Shown piece by piece: positions 44,252 through 52,313 of a DNA stretch of 64,000 bases. Source of the stretch: Paenibacillus sp. YYML68 (GTDB lineage Bacteria; Bacillota; Bacilli; Paenibacillales; NBRC-103111); assembly GCF_027923405.1 (NCBI RefSeq), contig NZ_BQYI01000001.1, positions 4,282,501-4,346,500 on the forward strand. Reading direction: 5' to 3'. Position 1 is the first letter of the stretch, and each line of letters begins with the position of its first letter. The notes below the pieces were generated by a model. That model made no database searches. It saw nothing but the letters and a program-made list of their open reading frames with translations, and had not been told where the DNA came from. The position numbers and the translations under genes are program-made.

Positions 44252-44896
44252 TTACACGTACGGATTATGCTCCTTCTCGTAGCCGATCGTCGTGCGGGGA
44301 CCGTGTCCCGGGTACACGATCGTGTCGTCAGGCAGCTCGAACAGCTTGCCGTGGATCGACTCGAGCAGTGTACGCTCGCTGCCGCCCGGCAGGTCGGTGC
44401 GGCCGACCGACAGCTTGAACAGCACGTCGCCGCCGAACAGCTTGTTGCCGTGCAAGAGGCTGACACTACCCGGCGAATGCCCCGGCGTATGCAGCACGCG
44501 GAACGGAAGGCCGAGCAGCTGCAGCTGCTGACCGTCATCCAGCGCATGCTCCGCCGGATCGGTGACGATCTCGGCGCCCAGCTCCGGCCAGCGCGCTGAG
44601 CCGTTCTTCTTCGGATTCGTCAGCCAGTCCGCCTCGGCATCATGCAGGTAGACAGGGCAGCTCTTCGCGCGCCGCAGCTCGTCCACCCCGCCAATATGGT
44701 CGAAGTGCGCATGCGTAAGCACGATCGCCTCGACCTCAAGACCGGCAACCCGCTTCATCAGCGCACCTGGCTGCATCCCCGGGTCGATGACGACAGCCCG
44801 GTTCGAGCCCGGCACGGTAAGGAGATAGCAGTTCGTCTGCAGCGGTCCAAGGCTGAGCGTCTCAACATTCAATGTGATCGTCTCGTTGTCCATCAT
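44252..44896 (-). CDS. MBL-fold metallo-hydrolase (glyoxalase II-like)
   Basis: The 214-residue protein has the metallo-beta-lactamase motifs in order: THAHFDHIGG (about 61-70), HTPGHSPGS, GGDVLF and the final His in YPGHGP. All metal ligands for a dinuclear centre appear present. Family members hydrolyse thioesters such as S-lactoyl-bacillithiol or glutathione. It lies 7 bp downstream of the thioredoxin-like gene in the same direction, so the two are probably cotranscribed. The exact substrate is not shown. Confidence 0.87.
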   Translation of the reverse strand: MMDNETITLNVETLSLGPLQTNCYLLTVPGSNRAVVIDPGMQPGALMKRVAGLEVEAIVLTHAHFDHIGGVDELRRAKSCPVYLHDAEADWLTNPKKNGSARWPELGAEIVTDPAEHALDDGQQLQLLGLPFRVLHTPGHSPGSVSLLHGNKLFGGDVLFKLSVGRTDLPGGSERTLLESIHGKLFELPDDTIVYPGHGPRTTIGYEKEHNPYV

Positions 44897-44903
44897 CCGT
44901 CTA

Positions 44904-45470
44904 TTAGAACGTGGACAGAAGCTCGCGGAGCTCCTTCACGATGACCGTCTGGTAGGCGGTGCCTTCGCCGTATTGACGGCCCATTTCTTCACGCACAACC
45001 TTGAGCTTGTCCTGGTAATCCGCTGCTTCGCGGTCCGGGTTCTCCTGCTTGAAGCGCACCATGACCTCTTGCACATGCTTCGGACGCGGACCCCACTGGC
45101 CGAGCACGAAGCCGCTGAAGTCAGTGAAGATGACGACCGGAATGGCCTCGCCGCCCAGTGTCAAGAACTTCTCCATCACGTCCATATGCTCTTCCTTGAT
45201 CAGCACCTCAGTCGGAATGCCGGAAATCTCCAGCGCGCGGAACACAGCCGGCACGTTGCGGACGACGTCGCCGCACCAGTCAGCGGCCAAGATCAGGCAG
45301 CGCAGATCGTCGCGGTTGTTCATCGATTCGAAGAATTCCTTGTCGTCCTCGCTCTCCCAGGTGAACTTCTCGTACCAGTCCATGAAGGCCTCCTGGTTCT
45401 TGGTCATGCCGCTCATGAACTGCTCAGGCGATAAGCCCTTGCGCAGCTTGCTGCTCAAATTCGTACTCAT
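44904..45470 (-). CDS. thioredoxin-fold protein with a single active-site Cys
   Basis: The 188-residue protein has a helical N-terminal extension, then a thioredoxin fold with ILAADWCGDVVRNVPAV. The second Cys of the usual CxxC is Val, so classical disulfide exchange is not possible; a monothiol or bacillithiol-linked role is conceivable. IPVVIFTDFSG supplies the cis-Pro loop. A promoter TTGGAG-17-TACAAT lies at about 45518-45546. It sits upstream of the MBL hydrolase, hinting at thiol metabolism. Confidence 0.8.
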   Translation of the reverse strand: MSTNLSSKLRKGLSPEQFMSGMTKNQEAFMDWYEKFTWESEDDKEFFESMNNRDDLRCLILAADWCGDVVRNVPAVFRALEISGIPTEVLIKEEHMDVMEKFLTLGGEAIPVVIFTDFSGFVLGQWGPRPKHVQEVMVRFKQENPDREAADYQDKLKVVREEMGRQYGEGTAYQTVIVKELRELLSTF

Positions 45471-45521
45471 GTCTACGATTCATCCTCCTTGGGGGTTGTC
45501 CTGCCTATGGTTTATTGTACC

Positions 45522-45556
45522 AAAAAACGATCCCCGCTCCAACCGGAAGCGGGGAT
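45522..45556 (-). terminator. leftward terminator without an upstream gene
   Basis: ATCCCCGCT (45530-45538) pairs with AGCGGGGAT (45548-45556), followed leftward by six Ts. No leftward gene lies to its right, so the gene it served may have been replaced by the AT-rich island. Confidence 0.8.
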
Positions 45557-45773
45557 TTCTCAGTGTTCCTAGGATCAAGCTGCTGCTATGCACAAGAATA
45601 CGTTTGAGTTACTCATATATTGGGGCGACTACTGGCACTTTTGCCATTCAGTAGCATGCGATGCATGTTAACTGCCATAGACGAGCACGATTTCACTCGC
45701 CATAACTCGTCTTGAAGGCACCTTGCAGTTACCCAAGCCATTTATCCGCCATCCGCTACAGCTACTCTAAACT

Positions 45774-45845
45774 TAAAATAGTATTATTTTACTATTTTAG
45801 AATTAAAGAAATAATATACCGTTATTTAAGTTTAAAACTATTTTA
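45774..45845 (+). promoter_or_regulatory. operator-like repeats upstream of the protease-like gene
   Basis: TAAAATAGT (45774-45782) and ACTATTTTA (45791-45799) form a 9-bp inverted repeat with an 8-bp spacer. A third half-site ACTATTTTA lies at 45837-45845, overlapping the ribosome site. A further AAATAA/TTATTT dyad lies between. This looks like a repressor operator. Confidence 0.5.
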
Positions 45846-45859
45846 AAGGAGAGATTCGA

Positions 45860-46290
45860 ATGTTTAGAGTTAAATTATTAAAACAAATGATCAACCTTCT
45901 AGTAGCTTGCACTTTACTTATACCCATAAGTGCTCTTGCCAAGACTCATAGCAATGTTAGTGTAACCCCTAAAGAAGCACAGCAGGCAGCCGCATGGCAT
46001 GTAATGAACGTAATGAATGGTATCAGTAATGATGAATTGGCTTGGAATAAACTTGGAAAAGACTTTAAAGTTAACAAAGCTGTAGAGGTCTATGACCCGA
46101 CAGGTAACCATGTAGCATATTTTGTGAATATTGCTAACAGAAATTTCAGCCCTTCTGGCTTCGTACTTGTCAGCGCCTTCGAAGATGAAGAGCCAATCTT
46201 AGCTTGGAGCGAACAAGGCGAGTCAATTAATCCAGAAGTGCATTCGAGTATTCTGAAAGAGAAATATACGAAAATTAAACAAACCCACGT
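45860..46290 (+). pseudogene. N-terminal part of an interrupted C10-like cysteine protease precursor
   Basis: The frame opens with a signal peptide (LLVACTLLIPISALAKT, about residues 11-28) after GGAGAG. A propeptide/Spi-like domain follows: VAYFVNIANRNFSPSGFVLVSAFEDEEPILAWSEQG, typical of streptopain-type (C10) precursors. It is cut by the right end of an IS200/IS605 element near 46290; a few IS-encoded residues then lead to a stop at 46309. The remainder resumes at about 47978. Base composition is AT-rich compared with flanking genes, suggesting recent acquisition. Confidence 0.8.
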
Positions 46291-46384
46291 GATGACTCCC
46301 CATCCCTAAAGGGAGGGGCTTCTCAGGTCAACAGAAACGGCAACCCATTTCCTCGCTGAAGGCTCCATCCGAGCCCGTTCATGC
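46291..46384 (-). ncRNA. probable omega RNA scaffold at the IS right end
   Basis: In IS200/IS605 elements the guide RNA is transcribed across the tnpB 3' end and right end, with the guide taken from flanking DNA. Here the 94-base tail after the tnpB stop folds into a strong hairpin at 46297-46318 and runs into the interrupted gene. The precise 5' end is unknown and probably lies within tnpB. Confidence 0.5.
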
Positions 46385-47470
46385 TTAGGCTGTTGCTCTT
46401 TGCAAAATATTGATAGCCGCGTTCACGTCTCGATCTGCAACGAAACCGCAATGCGGACAGTGGTGCGTGCGTTCCTTCAGTTCTTTTTTGACGACTTCAC
46501 CGCAATTCGAGCATATCTGTGACGTATTTCGTGGATCGACTTGTTTCACGACTCTACCGGCACTCTCAGCCTTGTATTTCGTGAATTGTACGAGCTGATG
46601 CCAGCCAGCGTCTACGATCGACTTTGCGAGGTTGTGATTCTTGACCATACCAACCGTATTTAAATCTTCGAAAGCGATCAAGCCGAAGCGGCTTACGAGA
46701 TTACGAGACAGCTTATGCGCGTAATCCTTGCGCTGATTGGCAACATGTTCATGCAGTCGAGCGAGTTCACGGACAGCTTTTTTACGTCGATTAGAACCGC
46801 GTTTCTTACGGCTTACGGAACGCTGCGCACGCTTTAACCGCTTCTCACTTTTGCGTAAGTACTTCGGAGCGTCGAACGTCTCGCCTTCAGACGTAATGGC
46901 CAGATGCTTGAGTCCAAGGTCAACGCCGATCTGTTCCGAGCAATGCGGTAACTGCTGACGTTCGACTTCAACAGACAGACAAGCGTAATACTTGCCGTTC
47001 TTCTGGATGACGGTGCAGGTCTTCATCTTCCCTTCAATCAGGCGATGCAGGTTAATCTTTACATCTCCAATCTTGGAGAGCTTCAGCCTGTTTCCTGTGA
47101 TGCTGTAACCGCCTTGCGGATACGTGAAAGAATCGTACTGCGAAGCCGGTTTGAAGCGTGGAAAGCCTGGTTTTTCTCCCAACTTTACACGACGGAAGAA
47201 CGCTTGAAAAGCCTTGTCCAATCGTTTGGCTACGTCCTGTAGTACTTGGCTATGTACTTGCTTGAGTGCTGGAATATACCGTTTCCGCTCAGTGAAGGTA
47301 TTAGCTTGATCGTAATAGGTAAGGCTCTTACCTTCGTTTTTGTAGGCGTGAATACGTTCGTCCAGCAAACGGTTATACAGCAGGCGGCAACGCTCTACAG
47401 TGAAGTGAATCACCTTGCGCTGTTCGCGGCTTGGATAGAGTCGGTATTTGTACGTTATTCGCATGTTCAA
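46385..47470 (-). CDS. tnpB: RNA-guided nuclease TnpB
   Basis: The 361-residue protein has the N-terminal wedge/REC-like region. A split RuvC site has all three acids: Asp in GVDLGLKHLA, Glu in IAFEDLNTVGM and Asp in DRDVNAAINIL. The C-terminal zinc knuckle is CSNCG..CPHCG. It appears intact. TnpB cleaves DNA guided by an omega RNA from the element's right end, favouring retention of the element. The start overlaps the tnpA stop by 4 bp. Confidence 0.93.
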   Translation of the reverse strand: MNMRITYKYRLYPSREQRKVIHFTVERCRLLYNRLLDERIHAYKNEGKSLTYYDQANTFTERKRYIPALKQVHSQVLQDVAKRLDKAFQAFFRRVKLGEKPGFPRFKPASQYDSFTYPQGGYSITGNRLKLSKIGDVKINLHRLIEGKMKTCTVIQKNGKYYACLSVEVERQQLPHCSEQIGVDLGLKHLAITSEGETFDAPKYLRKSEKRLKRAQRSVSRKKRGSNRRKKAVRELARLHEHVANQRKDYAHKLSRNLVSRFGLIAFEDLNTVGMVKNHNLAKSIVDAGWHQLVQFTKYKAESAGRVVKQVDPRNTSQICSNCGEVVKKELKERTHHCPHCGFVADRDVNAAINILQRATA

Positions 47471-47874
47471 CGATCCTTCTGTTCTTCAATATATCGCTGT
47501 ACCGTTTCAAGCGATACGCTTCCAACCGTAGCGACGAAATAGCTATTGGTCCACAGCGACGGAAGCCGAGACGTAAGCTGCTTGAACTCTTGGCGCAACA
47601 TACGCGACGTATACCCTTTCAGATGTTTCACGACTTTGTGAATGCCGAACTGCGGATCGCACCTAATCAGCACATGCACATGGTCAGGCATGATATCCAT
47701 ATGGACGATTTCCGCTTGAAGTTCGTTAGCTTTCAGCAGGAACAACTCTTTCAGTCGTTCGTCGATTGGAGATACAAGCACCTTACGCCGATACTTCGGG
47801 CAGAATACGACATGGTATTTGCAATCGAACACCACATTGTTAGTGCTGTATACGTCTCTTGACACGGTTATCAC
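47467..47874 (-). CDS. tnpA: IS200/IS605 Y1 transposase TnpA
   Basis: The 135-residue HUH-family transposase has the HxH pair in MPDHVHVLI (about 63-71) and the catalytic Tyr in VQRYIEEQ near the C-terminus. The N-terminal KYHVVFCPKYRRKVL stretch is typical. It excises and inserts single-stranded DNA through 5'-phosphotyrosine intermediates. With tnpB it forms one transcript. Appears intact. Confidence 0.93.
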   Translation of the reverse strand: MITVSRDVYSTNNVVFDCKYHVVFCPKYRRKVLVSPIDERLKELFLLKANELQAEIVHMDIMPDHVHVLIRCDPQFGIHKVVKHLKGYTSRMLRQEFKQLTSRLPSLWTNSYFVATVGSVSLETVQRYIEEQKDR

Positions 47875-47977
47875 CTCAAGATCAGCATATCACTAAACAG
47901 TAGATAGATTCAAGAAAACTAACGAAAGCTGTTCGCAGATGGCGACTTACATCCCCATAGCTCAAGCAAGGGGTTTT

Positions 47978-48832
47978 ACGTCGCAGACTATAACATGGTT
48001 CGGTGGATTAGAATTTGTAAAGCGAGTCACATTCAATGATAATAGCAGTGATATTATTATAAATCAGGGGAATGCAGTTACAGAAATTAGCCCCCAATTA
48101 TCAGAACAACTACATAAGTCTGCTTCTTATCCAATTCCTACTCAAGTTAATGAGTCAAACAGAAAAAAGTGGGCCCACTTGAAAAAAATCGCATTCGGTG
48201 CAGTTGGTCAAAAAAATCCTTCTGATGGTTGGACAAATATTGACCCTGAGACATGGGAAGTAAACTATTCAAGTATTGACCGCTACTACATTGACACTCC
48301 TTATAACCAAGCCCAATTCTTGTACGATGGATACAATTCAACAGGGTGTTCTCCAACTGCTGGGTCAAATCTAATTATGTTTTATGCTAATTCATATCCA
48401 AGTTTAAATCCAACTAATAGTCAAAGAGACATTGTGATGGCATTGAGAACACACATGGGAACGACCCAAACAAGCGACGGAACAGGCGTCACAAATTTCT
48501 GGAATATAGACGATGGCCTACAGTCCTACATTCGTTCAGCCGGTTATCCAAAAGCTATCGCTACTAACGGTGAACTACCAGACTATAGTCACTTTAAAAC
48601 TGCAATTAGAGGACAAAATAAACCTGTACTTCAAAGTTATTGGAATAAGTCTGGGATGGGTGACCACACTTTATTTATAGTAGGCTTTAAAGAGTTTGTT
48701 CGTTCGTGGTATGAGTCTAATTCTAAATACCTAGTCGCTAGAAATAATTGGGGTGATGGCACCTTTAATATTTATGTTAAATGGGGAACTTGGAATGCTT
48801 CAGTTATGACAAGGATCGATAAAATAGACTAG
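47978..48832 (+). pseudogene. C-terminal catalytic part of the interrupted C10/C39-like protease
   Basis: About 284 residues resume after the IS. A putative catalytic Cys lies in STGCSPTAGSNLIMFYAN and the His in GDHTLFIVGF. YLVARNNWGDGTFNIYVKWG supplies the Asn/Trp region common to papain-fold enzymes. A 47939 ATG belongs to the IS end and is not a native start. Without the upstream signal peptide and propeptide it should not be secreted. Joining both flanks at their shared ACGT leaves the frame off by one, so either the ends differ from my estimate or another indel exists. Confidence 0.75.
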
Positions 48833-48854
48833 CAAGTTTGAAATGAGGGGGAAC

Positions 48855-49196
48855 ATGAAAAAAAACGTGAACGTCCTGCTCGGCATTTTATTATCTAGTA
48901 TTATTATCGTTGACACCTACCTACTCTTCAATGCTAAAGTACCCATTACTAATCAATTATATCGCTACATATCCGGTGCACCAGAGGTGCACATGAAGGG
49001 TAAGTTATTACTTTATCGTGGTGCACTACATAATGTAGATCTAGTGCAATATATCGATAGTGATCAAGGCTTACAATTGTACAAAGACCTCGGTGTTCCG
49101 GATCGTATTCCGAAGTTGCCGCCATATTTATATGTCAAAAAAGATCATAAGATCTACCAGTATAAAATCCCTAAATCACCCTTTACTATAGGATAA
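48855..49196 (+). CDS. small membrane-anchored hypothetical protein of the AT-rich island
   Basis: The 113-residue protein begins MKKNVNVLLGILLSSIIIVD, an N-terminal membrane anchor or signal. An outside domain of about 90 residues follows, containing PKLPPYLYVKKDHKIYQYKIP. It starts 23 bp after the protease-like stop, so it was probably cotranscribed and could be an inhibitor or partner of that protease. I do not recognise the family. AGGGGG lies just before the ATG. Confidence 0.6.
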   Translation: MKKNVNVLLGILLSSIIIVDTYLLFNAKVPITNQLYRYISGAPEVHMKGKLLLYRGALHNVDLVQYIDSDQGLQLYKDLGVPDRIPKLPPYLYVKKDHKIYQYKIPKSPFTIG

Positions 49197-49253
49197 TTAA
49201 TAATTCGGTGTCTAAGGTCAGTCCTAACTCAAGCTCATGCTTCCATGGTAAGT

Positions 49254-49304
49254 ACAGTTGGAAGGATAGGCACTACTGAAGCGTAGTCCTCTCCTTCCAA
49301 ACTG
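49254..49304. terminator. long hairpin at the right border of the AT-rich island
   Basis: CAGTTGGAAGGATAGG pairs with CCTCTCCTTCCAAACTG (one bulge, one mismatch), capped by ACTAC/GTAGT. It lies between convergent genes; no long T run follows. Confidence 0.6.
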
Positions 49305-49316
49305 CTAATCGAACTG

Positions 49317-50471
49317 TTACTTGCTGCTATGCACCAGAATGCGCTCCATCTCCGCGACCTCGGACGCACTCAGCGTCCGCGATGGACGGTGCGACTTGAT
49401 CTGCTGTACAAGACGCTCCACCTTCACCGCGTTGAACGCCGCGCTCGTTCCGATGAGCGTGGCATCCGGATGCGTGAAGCAGACGATGCCGACGACGTCG
49501 GCGCGCAGCTTATGCTGGCGCAGCAGCTCCTTGAGCGCATGCTCCTGGCGGTACAGCTGGGCCGTCGGATCAAGTCCGGCTGCCGTCTCCGCTGTCTGCA
49601 GCTGCCCCTCGCCGCCTGCGCCAAGCTGAATCTCCCCATCCCAATGCTTCGTATCGATGTGGAACAGTCCGTTCGGACCGATCACGAGATGATCGATGTC
49701 CAGCTTGCCGCCGCCAAGACGCTTGCCATGCAGGACGCGGTATTCGCCGCCGATATATTTCAGCTGGTGAGCGGCGCTGCGCTCGGTGTTGTGCGCGTTC
49801 AGATCGAGCTGCTGTGCAGGCTGCTCGGCCTCTGTCTTGCTCGTCCCCGCAGCATCCGCAGCAGCCCGCTTCCTGCGGCTGACGAGCCATTTCCACAATA
49901 CATATAGAGCTGCTAGCGCAATCGCTCCATACAGCAGCGGCTTCACGTACGGGCCAGCGAGCTCGTCGATCTGCTCCCAGTTGTCGCCAAGCGTCAGCCC
50001 GAGCCATACGAACAGGATCGCCCACGGGATCGTGCCGAGCGTCGTGTAGAACATGAATGTCGACATCGGCATCCGCGCCATACCAGCCGGAATCGAGATC
50101 GCCTGACGCAGAACTGGCACGAAGCGCGCGAAGAACACCATCCCCGGTCCGTACTTATTGAACCAGCCCTCAGCGATGTCCAGATGCTTCGCCTTAAGAT
50201 GCAAATATTTCCCGAACTTGTCGAGCACCGGTCTGCCGCCATAGCGCCCGATCGCATACAGAATGACCTGCTGCAGCAAGCAGCCGAGCGTTCCGAAGAT
50301 GACCGCCATCAGGAACGATGCCTTGCCCGTCGAGACGAGATAACCGCCATAGGCGAGCACGATCTCACTCGGAATGACCTCAAGCCCAAGACCGATCAAT
50401 ATTCCCCATACCCCGAGCCCTTCGATAAAATGCAGCGCCGAATCGATAACATTGTGCAACAGCTCACTCAT
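49317..50471 (-). CDS. DedA-family membrane protein fused to a NERD domain
   Basis: The 384-residue protein. Residues 1-200 form a DedA/SNARE-associated membrane protein (GLGLEVIPSEIVLAYGGYL, then FFARFVPVLRQAISIPAGMARM with the conserved Arg/Pro). Residues about 235-345 form a NERD nuclease-related domain (GGKLDIDHLVIGPNGLFHIDTKHWDGEIQL, with D..TKHW resembling the active-site core of nuclease folds). DedA proteins act in lipid-carrier recycling and membrane homeostasis; NERD is found on DNA-processing proteins and kinases. The fusion places NERD in the cytoplasm. GAGG lies 10 bases before the ATG. Confidence 0.85.
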   Translation of the reverse strand: MSELLHNVIDSALHFIEGLGVWGILIGLGLEVIPSEIVLAYGGYLVSTGKASFLMAVIFGTLGCLLQQVILYAIGRYGGRPVLDKFGKYLHLKAKHLDIAEGWFNKYGPGMVFFARFVPVLRQAISIPAGMARMPMSTFMFYTTLGTIPWAILFVWLGLTLGDNWEQIDELAGPYVKPLLYGAIALAALYVLWKWLVSRRKRAAADAAGTSKTEAEQPAQQLDLNAHNTERSAAHQLKYIGGEYRVLHGKRLGGGKLDIDHLVIGPNGLFHIDTKHWDGEIQLGAGGEGQLQTAETAAGLDPTAQLYRQEHALKELLRQHKLRADVVGIVCFTHPDATLIGTSAAFNAVKVERLVQQIKSHRPSRTLSASEVAEMERILVHSSK

Positions 50472-50584
50472 AGTTCTGCAGCCTCTTCCTCTCCCATAGT
50501 CATCTCATTCTCTCTACTTCCTGATCTCATACCTGATCTCTTGCATATGACGGTAAAATCAACCAACTCTACGATAAACCTATC

Positions 50585-51514
50585 TTATTCTACCATATGC
50601 CCGCTTAGACCGCACCCTGCCAAATGCCCATGCAGCAGCTCCGCCGCCCGCGGCAGTGGCCTAGCTTTCAGTCGGAGCAGACAGTGTCGGATGGCCCGCC
50701 TCCCGAGCTCCGGGCATTCGACAAGCACGCCGCTATCGAGCTCCGCCCGCACACTCGTGCGCGGCACGAAGGCGATGCCCCAGCCGCTTGCCACCGCCTG
50801 CTTGATCATCGCGAGCGAGGCGAAGGCAGCCGTCTCCAGCTGGGGCGTAGCGCTATGGCCTTCCTCCTGCCGCAAGATTGCATCGGCTTCGCCGGTATAC
50901 AAACATTGCGGTCCGAAGCCGACAAGTCTCACGCCTGCTAGCGCCGCGGCTCCTTCCGACCTTACAAGCTCCGCCCGACTGCAGGACGCGATCCAGATCA
51001 GCTCATCGGCAGCGAGCGGGACAGCCTCGATGTCTGACAGCGCTGCCTGTGCCTCAACAAGCGGCACGATGCCGAGCTCCACGCGCCGCTCACGCAGGGC
51101 GGCAATCGTATCGAGCTGAAAGCCCGGCTCCAGCTCGATGTCAATGCGCGGGTACCGCTCGGAGAACTGGCGTAGCGGCTCCCACACGTACGACGCACCG
51201 AACGACTCGAGCAGCCGCACCCGCACCGTCCCTTGCGGCTCCTGCTCCGTCTCAGCGAGCAGTTCCTCCAGCTCGTCCCCGAGCTGCAGGAAGCGCCGTG
51301 CATACGCCGACAGCCTTCGGCCATCCTCCGTCAACACCACCCCGCGCGGCAGACGCTCGAACAGTCTGCGGCCGACAGACTCCTCAAGCAGCCGAATGTG
51401 CGTCGTCACCGTCGACTGCACATAGCCGAGCTTCTCCGCTGCCCTGCTGATACTACCCTCCTCCATCACTGTAACGAATGTGCGAAAATAACGTCCCTCT
51501 AGCCGATCCAGCAT
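50585..51514 (-). CDS. LysR-family transcriptional regulator
   Basis: The 309-residue protein has an N-terminal winged helix-turn-helix (FVTVMEEGSISRAAEKLGYVQSTVTTHIRLLEES) and a C-terminal effector-binding domain from about residue 90. It is transcribed away from the HPP gene with a 136-bp shared region holding two dyads, so it probably regulates that gene and itself. The ATG at 51514 lies 7 bases after AAGGAG. Confidence 0.9.
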   Translation of the reverse strand: MLDRLEGRYFRTFVTVMEEGSISRAAEKLGYVQSTVTTHIRLLEESVGRRLFERLPRGVVLTEDGRRLSAYARRFLQLGDELEELLAETEQEPQGTVRVRLLESFGASYVWEPLRQFSERYPRIDIELEPGFQLDTIAALRERRVELGIVPLVEAQAALSDIEAVPLAADELIWIASCSRAELVRSEGAAALAGVRLVGFGPQCLYTGEADAILRQEEGHSATPQLETAAFASLAMIKQAVASGWGIAFVPRTSVRAELDSGVLVECPELGRRAIRHCLLRLKARPLPRAAELLHGHLAGCGLSGHMVE

Positions 51515-51558
51515 AGCCCAACTCCTTAAACTGCAATGTACATGATATTTGTAATTTC

Positions 51559-51600
51559 GATACCAAGTATCATTAATATTCATTATACAAATGTATGAAT
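51559..51600. promoter_or_regulatory. LysR-type operator dyads in the divergent region
   Basis: ATTCAT-N11-ATGAAT (51578-51600) is a T-N11-A type LysR motif, and GATAC-CAA-GTATC (51559-51571) is a second dyad. Both lie between the LysR gene and the HPP gene. Confidence 0.55.
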
Positions 51601-51650
51601 AACATGCTAGCATCATGCTTATTAAGCCACTCTAGGGAGGGATTCATCGG

Positions 51651-52313
51651 ATGAAGCATCATCAGCCTCATGCCTTGACTCAGTCTGGGCCCTCTGGGCA
51701 TACGGAGCAGTCTGGAAATCTCGAGCTGTCTGGGCTGTCTGGGCTGTCTGAGCCGATTGGACCGTCTGCGCAGTCTGAGCTGTCCGCGCAGTCCGAACAG
51801 CTCACGCTATCCGGTCATTCCGCGCAGCTCCGACCTCCTGCGCTCGTGCGGCTGCTCACCTTACTCGGCCCCGGCCTTGGCGCCTTCGCCGCCATCTATG
51901 CCGCCTGCGAGCTAGGCGCTCTACTCGGCGCGTTGCTCGTCATGGCGCCGCTCGGCGCCTCGTGCGTGCTCGCCTTCGCGCTGCCCGACAGCCCGCTCGC
52001 CCAGCCTCGCAGCATCGTCGGCGGCCACCTGCTCAGCACGGTGATCGGCCTCGTGCTACTGCATACGGCAGGCTCACACACCTGGTCCGCTGCTCTTGGC
52101 GTCGGGCTCGCTATCGTGCTGATGCAACGAACGCGAACGCTGCACCCGCCGGCAGGTGCTGATCCGCTCGTCGTCCTGCTCGGCGGCAGCAGCTCCGCCT
52201 CATGGAGCTTCCTCGTCACACCCGCGTTGCTCGGCTCCGCGCTCATCGTCGCGGTCGCCTGGGCGTACCATCGGCTCGGCTCGAAGCGGCCATATCCACA
52301 GCGCTGGCTATAG
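51651..52313 (+). CDS. HPP-family membrane protein
   Basis: The 220-residue protein has an N-terminal 60-residue low-complexity tail (repeats of LSG, PS and AQSE) and then four membrane helices of the HPP family: MAPLGASCVLAFALPDSPLAQPRSIVGGHLLSTVIG and the name-giving LHPPAGADPLVVLL. Some HPP proteins transport nitrite in plastids and cyanobacteria; bacterial function is poorly defined. The ATG follows GGAGGG by 9 bases. Divergent from the LysR gene, likely its target. Confidence 0.85.
   Translation: MKHHQPHALTQSGPSGHTEQSGNLELSGLSGLSEPIGPSAQSELSAQSEQLTLSGHSAQLRPPALVRLLTLLGPGLGAFAAIYAACELGALLGALLVMAPLGASCVLAFALPDSPLAQPRSIVGGHLLSTVIGLVLLHTAGSHTWSAALGVGLAIVLMQRTRTLHPPAGADPLVVLLGGSSSASWSFLVTPALLGSALIVAVAWAYHRLGSKRPYPQRWL

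Larger units (their letters stand above)
45471..45859. other. regulatory region and left border of an AT-rich island
   Basis: No gene is seen. It contains a leftward terminator (45522-45556) with the thioredoxin promoter overlapping its T run. Then comes unremarkable sequence to about 45765, and then AT-rich sequence with repeated ACTATTTTA half-sites before the protease-like gene. Confidence 0.6.
46287..47980 (-). mobile_element. IS200/IS605-family element with tnpA and tnpB
   Basis: The element carries a Y1 transposase and a TnpB. Its right end (46291-46325) forms the characteristic hairpin CCCCATCCCT / AGGGAGGGG. Its left end (47954-47974) forms a CCCC/GGGG hairpin with an inner GCT/AGC stem. 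No target duplication is expected for this family. Exact ends are uncertain by several bases. It has inserted into the protease-like gene. Confidence 0.85.

Noticed and set aside
47939-47977. ATG at 47939 as the start of an independent protease gene
   Set aside because: It lies in the IS left-end hairpin, has no ribosome site and would give a protein without signal peptide or propeptide.
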